Below the pieces are notes generated by a model, which saw nothing but the letters and a program-made list of their open reading frames with translations, did not search any database and was not told where the DNA came from. A DNA stretch of 64,000 nucleotides from Candidatus Thalassolituus haligoni. Lineage in GTDB: Bacteria; Pseudomonadota; Gammaproteobacteria; Pseudomonadales; Oceanobacteraceae. Below, one piece after another: positions 16,142 through 23,584 of the stretch. The translations under genes were made by a program, and so were the position numbers. Positions within the stretch are counted from its first letter, which is position 1. Each line of letters starts with the position of its first letter. The DNA lies in the NCBI RefSeq assembly GCF_041222825.1, contig NZ_CP139482.1:1519001-1583000 (forward strand). The letters run 5' to 3'.

Positions 16142-19100
16142 TTAATCTTCCCTCAATACCACCAACAGGCTGCCCGGTGCGACAGCTTGCCCGGCTTGCT
16201 TGACCACTTCTACTACTGTACCCGCTTGATGGCTGGAGACTTCTATTTCCATTTTCATCGATTCCAGAATCAACAGCGGCTGGTTGGCTGCCACCTGGTC
16301 GCCGGGTTTTACCAGACATTGCCAGACGTTGCCGGCGATGTGGCTTTCAACGCTGAATTCACTGTCTGCTAACGGGCGTTCTTCTTCCTGTTCGGTGGCA
16401 GCTGGTTCACTGTCGTAATTGAAGCGGCCGGTACGTTTCCAGTCTTCCAGTTCGTGTTGGAAGGCTTTCTGGCGTTCGGTCTGGAATGCGCTGATGCCGG
16501 ACGATTGTTGCGCCAGAAAAGCTTCATACTGGCTGAGGTTGAATGTGGTTTCTTCAATCCTGATCGGGTATTGGCCGTGGGGAAACTGCTGGCGAATGTC
16601 GGTGAGTTCGTCGTGGCTGACTTCGTAGAAGCGTACCTGATCAAAGAAGCGCAGCAACCAGGGCTGGGTGAATTCCCTGGTTTGTTTGTAGCGGTTCCAC
16701 ATTTGCAGGGTACGGCCGACAAACTGGTAGCCACCTGGGCCTTCCATGCCATAAATACACATGTAAGCACCGCCAATACCGACGGAGTTTTCCGCCGTCC
16801 AGGTACGGGCCGGGTTGTATTTGGTGGTAACCAATCGATGGCATGGGTCAACCGGTGTTGCTACCGGGGCACCGAGATAAACGTCCCCCAGGCCCATCAC
16901 CAGATAACTGGCGTTGAAGACGATGTCTTTCACCTCCTGAATCGAATCCAGGCCGTTAATTCGCCGAATAAATTCGATGTTGTCCGGGCACCAGGGGGCA
17001 TCGGCGCGCACAGATTGCATGTACTTCTCGGCTGCCAGTCGGCATACCTCATCGTCCCAACTCAAGGGCAGATGCACAATACGCGATGGCACTTCGGCGC
17101 CTTCGAGGTCACCAAGCTGGCCTTCGGCGGCTTGTAGCAAATCCAGCAGCTGGTCTTGCGGCAATACGGTGGAGTCGTAGTGTAGTTGCAGCGAACGGAT
17201 GCCGGGTGTGAGTTCTTGCAAGCCTTTGATCGGCTGGCTTTGCAGGTATTGCATCAGCGCGTGAACCCGAAAACGCAGGCGAATATCCAGTTGTAACGGG
17301 CCGTATTCAACCAGTAAGTAGCGGTCGCCGGACGGCCGATAGATAACACCCGTCGGGTGGTTGTCGGTGCTGATTTTCGCGACGACAGGGGAGGCCGGAC
17401 GGTAGTCTTCCACCGTCACCGCATTGGCGGCTGTCAAGGTGATCAGATTGGCGGCTTGCTGGTTAAACAGTTCAACGGCGGTGGTTTGCGACACCGGAAT
17501 AAATGTGATTTTGTCACCGGCTTTTAGCTGGCCCAGTTTCCACAGGTCGGCGGTGATGACTGTCGCCGGACAGACAAAGCCCCCCAGGCTGGGGCCGTCG
17601 GGGCCAAGAATGACGGGCATATCGCCAGTGAAGTCGATGGTGCCGATAGCGTAGGCGTTATCGTGAATATTGGACGGGTGTAAGCCGGCTTCGCCGCCGT
17701 CAGTGCGTGCCCATTCCGGCTTTGGGCCAATCAGCCGTACACCGGTGCGGCTGGAGTTGTAATGAATTTCGTAGGTGTGTTCAAACAGGCGTTCGATATC
17801 GCTTTCAGTAAAAAATTCTGGTGCACCGTGGGGGCCATAAATTACCCGTAATTGCCATTCGTGGGTAATGGCTGGCAACAGGGCATCAATGGCTGGGTTG
17901 ATGGCGGGTGTGCTGACGGACTGCAGGTGCAAGACATCGCCTGGCAACAGGGCGCGACCATTGTGACCGCCGAACTGTCCCAGCGTGAAGGTGGATTTGG
18001 AACCCAGGTAGTCCGGGCATTGCAATCCGCCATCTATTAACAGGTACGCTCGTGCACCGGCACCACTGACCGCGCCGGTATCGAGTATATCTCCGGCTTG
18101 CACCGATATGGGTTTCCAGAATTCCGGAATCTCGATCACACCGTTCGCGTGGGTGATTTTGGCCTGGGTGTGAGCACCTGCCAGCAATACCCGCGTGGTG
18201 GTGTTGAATTTCAGGATCGGGCCTTTGAGGGTGATTTCCAGCCCGGCGTCCTGTGTGGCATTACCCAGTAAACGGTTACCCAGCTCAAACGAGTAGCTGT
18301 CGAAGGGGCCGGAAGGCGGTACGCCAATGTCCCAATAACCGATACGAGCGGGTAAGTCCTGAATGGTGGTTTGAGTGCCTGCGGCGATGACTTGAAGAGT
18401 GAGCGGTGCATGGTGCAGGGTTTTCAGCAGCTGGGTGTAAACATCGCCATTATTGACGCGCTGGTCGGCCAGAATATCGCGCAGGTAGGCGCGGTTGGTT
18501 TCGATGCCATACAGTTCACTGCTTGCCAGTGCTTGTGACAGACCAGCAAGCGCCTGTGCACGGCTGTCGGCCGTGACGATGATTTTGGCAAGCATGGGGT
18601 CGAACAGCGCTGGCACGGTGGTGCCGGATTCGACCCAGGTATCGATTCTTAAACGACCTTGCTCAACCGCATCTGGCCATTCAACGCGGCTTAATAAACC
18701 AGCAGACGGCTGGAAATCCAGTGCCGGGTCTTCGGCGTAGATACGGGCCTGAATAGCGTGGCCTACAGGCTGAAGCGTGGCCTGGTATTGATCGAGGTGC
18801 AGGTTGTCTTTACCGGCTTGAACGCCTGGTAGACGTACCATCCATTCCACCAGATCAACGCCATAGACTTCTTCAGTGACACCGTGTTCTACCTGTAAGC
18901 GAGTATTCACTTCGAGGAAGTAAAACTGGCCGTTGGCGGCATCAAAAATAAACTCGACAGTACCGGCACTCTGGTAGTTTACGGCAGCAGTCAGGCGTCG
19001 GGCGGTGGTTTGCAATTGCTGGCGTTGGGCATCGGTCAGGCCAGGGGCTGGGGTTTCTTCGAGGACTTTCTGGTTGCGACGCTGCAAGGAGCAATCGCGT

Positions 19101-19774
19101 TCACCCAGGGTGATGACGTTGCCGTTACCGTCGCCAAAGACCTGCACTTCGATGTGGCGGGCTTTTTCGACGAATTTTTCCAGAAACACGCCGTCATTGG
19201 CGAAGTTGTTGGCGCTCAGGCGTTTGACGCTATCCCAGGCTCCGCTCAGTTCCTGGTCGCTGTAGCACAGTTGCATGCCGATACCGCCACCACCGGCGGT
19301 GCTTTTCAGCATCACCGGGTAGCCGATGTGTTTGGCAGCGTCGCGGGCGGCGGTGAGGTCGGTGAGTAGTTCGGTGCCGGGTAGCAGTGGCACGCTATTC
19401 TGTTCGGCCAGGGTGCGGGCGCTGTGCTTGAGACCAAAGGCGGTCATGTGCTCCGGGCGAGGGCCAAGAAAGTAAATGCCCGCTGCACTGCAAGCACTGG
19501 CAAAATCGGGGTTTTCACTGAGGAAACCGTAGCCGGGGTGGATGGCATTGGCACCGGTTTGGCGGGCGATTGCCAGTATACGATCCTGGTTCAGATAAGT
19601 GGCAGTGACCGGGCCTTCACCGAGACAAACGGCTTCATCGGCCTGTTGTACATGCAGGGAGTGTTGGTCTTGCTGGTGGTAAACGGCCACTGAGCCAATA
19701 CCCAGTTTTTTCAGGGTGCGGATGATACGGCAGGCGATGGCGCCACGGTTGGCAATCAGTACTTTGGTCAGCAT
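16142..19774 (-). CDS. Guanidine carboxylase (urea carboxylase family), biotin-dependent
   Basis: A 1210-residue single-chain carboxylase. Order of domains: biotin carboxylase with ATP-grasp (about 1-450, KSTAGGGGIGMQ), carboxyltransferase parts of the KipA/AHS2 type (about 470-780) and KipI/AHS1 type (about 800-1080), and a C-terminal biotinyl domain with the biotin-lysine motif ESMKMEIE (about 1175). The family was named urea carboxylase, but members found in operons with a guanidine-I riboswitch and two DUF1989 proteins are known to carboxylate guanidine to carboxyguanidine using ATP and bicarbonate. Both features are present here, so guanidine is the inferred substrate. There is no fused or adjacent allophanate hydrolase. 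It is the last gene of the operon. Confidence 0.9.
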   Translation of the reverse strand: MLTKVLIANRGAIACRIIRTLKKLGIGSVAVYHQQDQHSLHVQQADEAVCLGEGPVTATYLNQDRILAIARQTGANAIHPGYGFLSENPDFASACSAAGIYFLGPRPEHMTAFGLKHSARTLAEQNSVPLLPGTELLTDLTAARDAAKHIGYPVMLKSTAGGGGIGMQLCYSDQELSGAWDSVKRLSANNFANDGVFLEKFVEKARHIEVQVFGDGNGNVITLGERDCSLQRRNQKVLEETPAPGLTDAQRQQLQTTARRLTAAVNYQSAGTVEFIFDAANGQFYFLEVNTRLQVEHGVTEEVYGVDLVEWMVRLPGVQAGKDNLHLDQYQATLQPVGHAIQARIYAEDPALDFQPSAGLLSRVEWPDAVEQGRLRIDTWVESGTTVPALFDPMLAKIIVTADSRAQALAGLSQALASSELYGIETNRAYLRDILADQRVNNGDVYTQLLKTLHHAPLTLQVIAAGTQTTIQDLPARIGYWDIGVPPSGPFDSYSFELGNRLLGNATQDAGLEITLKGPILKFNTTTRVLLAGAHTQAKITHANGVIEIPEFWKPISVQAGDILDTGAVSGAGARAYLLIDGGLQCPDYLGSKSTFTLGQFGGHNGRALLPGDVLHLQSVSTPAINPAIDALLPAITHEWQLRVIYGPHGAPEFFTESDIERLFEHTYEIHYNSSRTGVRLIGPKPEWARTDGGEAGLHPSNIHDNAYAIGTIDFTGDMPVILGPDGPSLGGFVCPATVITADLWKLGQLKAGDKITFIPVSQTTAVELFNQQAANLITLTAANAVTVEDYRPASPVVAKISTDNHPTGVIYRPSGDRYLLVEYGPLQLDIRLRFRVHALMQYLQSQPIKGLQELTPGIRSLQLHYDSTVLPQDQLLDLLQAAEGQLGDLEGAEVPSRIVHLPLSWDDEVCRLAAEKYMQSVRADAPWCPDNIEFIRRINGLDSIQEVKDIVFNASYLVMGLGDVYLGAPVATPVDPCHRLVTTKYNPARTWTAENSVGIGGAYMCIYGMEGPGGYQFVGRTLQMWNRYKQTREFTQPWLLRFFDQVRFYEVSHDELTDIRQQFPHGQYPIRIEETTFNLSQYEAFLAQQSSGISAFQTERQKAFQHELEDWKRTGRFNYDSEPAATEQEEERPLADSEFSVESHIAGNVWQCLVKPGDQVAANQPLLILESMKMEIEVSSHQAGTVVEVVKQAGQAVAPGSLLVVLRED

Positions 19775-19884
19775 GAGCGTTCAGGCTCCGTTGTTCAGCT
19801 CGCAGGCCGTCCTGCGAATATTCTGGAACCAGCGCGGGTCGTCCCGCCGGTTTTTATTCGGTGCTGGTTGGCTTTTACCCAATA

Positions 19885-19918
19885 CAGGATGTAATACGCC
19901 TGCGGCGATTACATCCTG
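19885..19918. repeat. Intercistronic hairpin in the guanidine operon
   Basis: CAGGATGTAAT and ATTACATCCTG are perfect 11-bp arms; inside them CGCC and GGCG extend the stem with one bulged A and a 3-nt loop. It lies in the 161-bp gap between the second DUF1989 gene and the carboxylase gene, without a T-run. It may stabilise the upstream mRNA or tune expression of the large downstream gene. Confidence 0.6.
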
Positions 19919-19935
19919 CAGTTTGGCCGCTTGGG

Positions 19936-20574
19936 TTACTCCCACACCAACACTTCGATGGGTGTCGGGTTATAACCGTTACACGGGTTGTTCAACTGTG
20001 GGCAGTTGGAGATCAGCACCAGGGTGTTTTTCAGGGCTTTTAATTCAACGTATTTACCGGCACCGGAGATGCCATCGGCGAAGGTCAAGCCTCCGTCGGC
20101 AGTGATTGGGACGTTCATAAAGAAGTTGATGTTGTGGGTGATGTCGGCTTTGTCGAGACCGTATTCTTCATGCTCGTTGATGGCCAGCATCCAGCTGTCG
20201 CGACAGGCATGCATGCATTTTTTTTCCAGTGCGTAACGCACGGTGTTGGATTCGGTGGCACAGGCACCACCGAGGGTGTCGTGGCGGCCACAGGTGTCGG
20301 CGACGATTTCCAGTAACGGGTTGTTGTCGTTGGTGCGCAGGATGGAACCGGCGGTCAGGTAGACGTTGCCCTGTTCGCGAATGGTGTCCATGGCGCTGTA
20401 GCGTTCGCTGACATCGTCGGCATTGTAGAACAGCGTATCGGCGGCCTGGTTGCCTTCGAGGTCGAGAATACGAAGGGTCTGACCGGCTTCAATACGGTGC
20501 AGGAAATAGTCTCCGGCAGCGACGGTTTGGCGGAAGCTGGCGTCGTCCGGGTGCAGCGTGCTTGCTTTAATCAT
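19936..20574 (-). CDS. DUF1989 protein, urea carboxylase-associated protein 2 (carboxyguanidine deiminase subunit)
   Basis: A 212-residue DUF1989 protein beginning [16 protein letters not shown]. Cys/His-rich motifs such as [15 protein letters not shown] and [11 protein letters not shown] are candidate metal or active-site residues. Two DUF1989 proteins encoded beside such carboxylases have been shown to form a heteromeric carboxyguanidine deiminase, which converts carboxyguanidine to allophanate and ammonia in the cytoplasm. This gene lies 23 bp downstream of its paralogue, and both are preceded by good ribosome-binding sites, so they are very likely co-expressed. Assignment to family is firm; the subunit role is inferred from operon context. 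Confidence 0.9.
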   Translation of the reverse strand: MIKASTLHPDDASFRQTVAAGDYFLHRIEAGQTLRILDLEGNQAADTLFYNADDVSERYSAMDTIREQGNVYLTAGSILRTNDNNPLLEIVADTCGRHDTLGGACATESNTVRYALEKKCMHACRDSWMLAINEHEEYGLDKADITHNINFFMNVPITADGGLTFADGISGAGKYVELKALKNTLVLISNCPQLNNPCNGYNPTPIEVLVWE

Positions 20575-20597
20575 AATCTTTGCTCCTCAGACGGATG

Positions 20598-21338
20598 TCA
20601 GTCCATGAATGTGTATAACAAGGTGTTCTGGAATCCGCGCTGGTTTTCCGGGCAGTGATTCTTGCAGTTGTCGTTGTCTGCCACCGGCATTGCCTTGGCC
20701 AGGGCGTACTGCACCGGTTTGCGCGGGTATGCGGCAAAGCCGGTCGCAGGAGCGGCCATCGGGTGCGGGCAGGTATGCAGAATCACCAGGGTGTCCATTT
20801 CAAAGCGCAGGGTAACGGAGTCACCCGCTTTGCCAGCGGGCTGGTAACTGAGGTTACCTTCGTCGTCGGTAAACACCTGACTGAACAGGTTGAGGTTGGC
20901 GGCCATGTCTTTACGGTTGAGGCCGTACTTGGCTAGCTCGACCATAAAGCTGTCGTAGCCATTCTGGGTCCAGTCATTGCGTCCCTGCTGGTACGTTACC
21001 GGCGGCCAGCGTTCGGCCTGCATGGTTTTGTTCATGTTGCCGCAGACGGTGTCGTGCCAGCCACAGTCGTCCTCGACAATGGAGGCTAAGACGCGGCCCA
21101 TATCGGAGTACAGGCAATGGCCCTGGGTGAGTTTGAAGGTATGTTGGCACTTCAGACTGTCGGGGGCGTTGTACTTCTCCAGCAGGTCGTTGGGGTTGTA
21201 CAGCAGCAGGCCAACATTGGCACCGCCTTCCAGATCGGTCAGGGTCAGCAGGGTGCCTTTACGTACCCGCATCGACCAGTGGCTGCCGCCAGTCAGGGTG
21301 TCCTGATAAAGGGTTGGGCCAGATTGAAAGGGACTCAT
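20598..21338 (-). CDS. DUF1989 protein, urea carboxylase-associated protein 1 (carboxyguanidine deiminase subunit)
   Basis: A 246-residue DUF1989 protein and paralogue of the next gene in the operon. Shared features are the LTDLEGGANVGLLLYN strand region and the VEDDCGWHDTVCGN motif that corresponds to the Cys-His motif in its partner. The start ATG 21338 is fixed by AAGGAGAA five bases upstream; an in-frame ATG at 21359 would lie before that site. It is the first structural gene after the guanidine-I riboswitch leader. Role inferred: one subunit of the deiminase that turns carboxyguanidine into allophanate. Confidence 0.9.
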   Translation of the reverse strand: MSPFQSGPTLYQDTLTGGSHWSMRVRKGTLLTLTDLEGGANVGLLLYNPNDLLEKYNAPDSLKCQHTFKLTQGHCLYSDMGRVLASIVEDDCGWHDTVCGNMNKTMQAERWPPVTYQQGRNDWTQNGYDSFMVELAKYGLNRKDMAANLNLFSQVFTDDEGNLSYQPAGKAGDSVTLRFEMDTLVILHTCPHPMAAPATGFAAYPRKPVQYALAKAMPVADNDNCKNHCPENQRGFQNTLLYTFMD

Positions 21339-21583
21339 CGGGTTCTCCTTAAACGGCATGGCGCGAGGCCAGTGCTGGTTGTTGGATGCGGGTAATTCGC
21401 AGTAAGTATGAACTCAGACAAAAGGATGTCGAATCGCTGCTGGTCGGATGTTCTGGGAGGTATCGGAAAATACGGGGTATAGCAAATGGCATGTACACTC
21501 CTGAATCAGGGTTAACGGCTTGAAACATTGGTCTGCCAAAACGCCAGACCTCCGGCAGAACAGTCACCAGACTGTTTTGCATG

Positions 21584-21715
21584 TCTCCCGGGCTTTTATC
21601 CCGCCGTGTAACCTCCGATCAGGTGTCAGGCAGTGCAGGCGCACTGTTGCCACATCGGTGAGGTCGACGGCTCTCGGACCAGTCACAGCACGCTGCTGCC
21701 GGAACCCTAGCCGTC
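21584..21715 (-). ncRNA. Guanidine-I (ykkC) riboswitch
   Basis: Read on the minus strand, the segment contains the hallmark ykkC elements in order: CTAGGGTTCCG (21700-21710), CTGGTCCGAGAG (21671-21682), and ACACGGCGGGAT followed by AAAAGCCCGGGAGA (21584-21608). The closing stem is formed by GACGG before CTAGGG and CCGTC after CCGAGAG. This class binds free guanidinium and turns on downstream genes. It lies 245 bp upstream of the first DUF1989 gene. No obvious terminator with a U-tract is seen between aptamer and gene, so the expression platform is not resolved. Confidence 0.93.
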
Positions 21716-21755
21716 TATTTGATGGACTATTTCACTGAATTAACAGCAGAGTTGC

Positions 21756-21773
21756 AAGCGATCTTTATGCCAA
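21756..21773 (-). promoter_or_regulatory. Sigma-54 type promoter of the guanidine operon
   Basis: Minus-strand TTGGCATAAAGATCGCTT contains GG and GC separated by exactly 10 bases (GG at 21771-21770, GC at 21759-21758), with the conserved TTGGCA around -24 and T-GCT around -12. Transcription would begin near 21746, about 30 nt before the riboswitch, a sensible leader length. The element is inferred from sequence only. Confidence 0.65.
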
Positions 21774-22166
21774 TGTCGTATCGGAAGCATGGTACCTGCT
21801 CTGTCTTCCTGTGAAAGTGGCTGACGTAGACAGTGCGGGTTTGCTGTCATGCCGCCTTGCCCTGAGGCTTTTTGTATTTGAGTGATGTGGTGGCTGAGCT
21901 ATTTCAGGGGGTTTTGTTGTATTAATTTGTTATGGGAATCGACCGGTATGGAGGGCCAAAACAATATTTTTGCGCCAATATGGTGCAAAAATCACCATGA
22001 TATCGTCGTGAGATTGAAAAACCACTCCGAGTTCCAGAGCTTGCTGTGGCCCCAGATTGTGTACTTTTTACGTTTTGTCCGGTTATTCATATGAACGTCA
22101 CTCTCCGGGTGTTTATTAGTAGTAATTTTTTGTAAAGTTCGCTCGAAATATACAGCGGAGATACGC
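21774..22166. other. Divergent control region between guanidine operon and DUF2726 gene
   Basis: Apart from the NtrC-type site, no gene is supported in these roughly 390 bp. A 70-codon frame (21882-22094) has no ribosome-binding site and no recognisable protein character. The stretch is more AT-rich toward 22080-22160, where the promoter of the plus-strand gene is expected. Confidence 0.4.
21971..21987. promoter_or_regulatory. NtrC-type enhancer site
   Basis: TGCGCCAATATGGTGCA differs from the NtrC consensus TGCACCA-N3-TGGTGCA by one base. It is about 230 bp upstream of the predicted sigma-54 start, a workable enhancer distance. It is embedded in a longer dyad (21967-21991). It also lies 180 bp upstream of the divergent DUF2726 gene, so it could act there instead. 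Confidence 0.6.
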
Positions 22167-23255
22167 ATGGATTACCTGATCGTCGGCTTGGGTGTAACCA
22201 TTCTGGTTGCTGTTGGTTTTATTGTCTGGACAGGATTTATCAGACGGGCGTCAGAGAGTGACTTGCCTTATGTTGCAGTTGGCCCGGTGTTGTCGCCTGC
22301 TGAGTACTCTTTTTATGGCGTATTGCAATCGGCGTTAGGAAAATCGGCGTTGATCTTGTGCAAGGTGAGAGTAGTGGATGTGATCAAGCCCCGTTCCGGA
22401 CTGGATCCCAAAATCTGGCGCTTCCATTTTGACCGCATCGTACAAAAGGAATTCGACTTTGTATTATGTGATCCGGACGATCTGAGTGTGCGTTGCGTTA
22501 TTGAGCTGGATAATGCCTCCCAAAGTAATGACGAGCGGCAGAAACGGAACGAGTTCCTGACTGCTGCCTGTCAGGCGGCAGACGTGAAAATAATGCTGGT
22601 GGATGCTCGGCGGGGGAGTTCGATCAAGGAAATCCGGGAGTTGGCCGGTTACCCATCGGTTACGTCTTCTTTCTCAGCTGACCCGTCCGGTGCTCAGCGG
22701 AATGGTATGGAGAGTCAGTATCCATCAACCTTGCTGGTGCCGCCCTTACCTGGTGATGACATGCTGACAACGGAAAGGATGGATTCAGATGATGGGCAAG
22801 CAGCAAATCCATTTTCCCTGTCTGCACTGGTGAATGAGCAGCAGCCAGAAAACCTTGTGGCTGATTTCTCCAGCGATCTTGGCTTGGAATGGGTGGAAGA
22901 ACGTGGTGTAGCAGCCCCGGTTACGGATGATCCCACACCTGCCTCTGAGCCCGCCAGTCTGGTAAATGCGACGGACACAACATCGATCGGTGTTACCTCA
23001 GACACCTTGCCACGGGTATCGGAAGTGGGTCGCGAGGCTATTCGGCGTTCGCTGAAGCAGGCAAGCCCGGCGTCTCTTACTGTCGAACCGCACTGTCCCC
23101 GTTGCCAGGCGACGCTGGTAAAGCGCAAGCCCAAATCCGGTAAATTTGCTGGCCAACTGCTTTGGACTTGCAGTACTTTCCCTGAATGTCGTTATGCCGC
23201 GCCTTTCAAAGCACATGCAGACAAGGTGCGAAACGACGTCAACGAATCCGCCTGA
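22167..23255 (+). CDS. Membrane-anchored DUF2726 protein with topoisomerase-type zinc ribbon (paralogue 1)
   Basis: A 362-residue protein. An N-terminal transmembrane helix (about 3-25, IVGLGVTILVAVGFIVWTGF) is followed by a DUF2726 domain (about 35-165) with LPYVAVGPVLSPAE, FDFVLCDPDDLSVRCVIELD and SIKEIRELAG; this domain has a restriction-endonuclease-like look and is of unknown activity. A low-complexity acidic linker leads to a C-terminal zinc ribbon, CPRC...CSTFPEC, as in topoisomerase I tails. A closely related gene follows 329 bp downstream. Likely role: nucleic-acid-related, anchored at the inner membrane; no specific function is known. Confidence 0.82.
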   Translation: MDYLIVGLGVTILVAVGFIVWTGFIRRASESDLPYVAVGPVLSPAEYSFYGVLQSALGKSALILCKVRVVDVIKPRSGLDPKIWRFHFDRIVQKEFDFVLCDPDDLSVRCVIELDNASQSNDERQKRNEFLTAACQAADVKIMLVDARRGSSIKEIRELAGYPSVTSSFSADPSGAQRNGMESQYPSTLLVPPLPGDDMLTTERMDSDDGQAANPFSLSALVNEQQPENLVADFSSDLGLEWVEERGVAAPVTDDPTPASEPASLVNATDTTSIGVTSDTLPRVSEVGREAIRRSLKQASPASLTVEPHCPRCQATLVKRKPKSGKFAGQLLWTCSTFPECRYAAPFKAHADKVRNDVNESA

Positions 23256-23584
23256 ATTGTTGGCTGTTGGCACCCCGTCACCTGTTTACCGAGACTGTTT
23301 TGCATGACACCTCGGACTTTTGTCTTTAATTGTAAAGTTTTGGTGTTTTTTCGATCGGCAGTTGTTGTTAGGTAAAACGGCTCTGATAATGGCCGGGAAT
23401 TTTTGTTACCGCTCTGTTGCAAGGTACGATTCGTGCTTTCTGCTATGCTGTCAGAGTGTAGTTTGTTGAGTGAAGATCACTGCGGCAGGAGCGTTTTTGT
23501 TTTGGCGTCTCCTTGGTGATTCTGGCTGACTACCCTTTGGGCAATTAATGTTTTATTACCTGTCAGTTATGAGGTTTCCGTACT
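23256..23584. other. Intergenic region between the two DUF2726 genes
   Basis: No gene is supported here. The size and the AT-rich patch around 23310-23360 suggest that the second paralogue has its own promoter rather than being co-transcribed. No clear terminator hairpin with a T-run was found after the first gene. Confidence 0.4.

Noticed and set aside
21882..22094. 70-codon frame upstream of the first DUF2726 gene
   Set aside because: No ribosome-binding site and it contains the NtrC-type dyad; better read as a control region.
21569..23306. A 15-base identity (21569-21583 and 23292-23306), extending weakly into similar flanks, suggesting a second riboswitch remnant after the first DUF2726 gene
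   Set aside because: A 15-base match is expected a few times by chance in 64 kb, and none of the conserved aptamer core is found at the second site.
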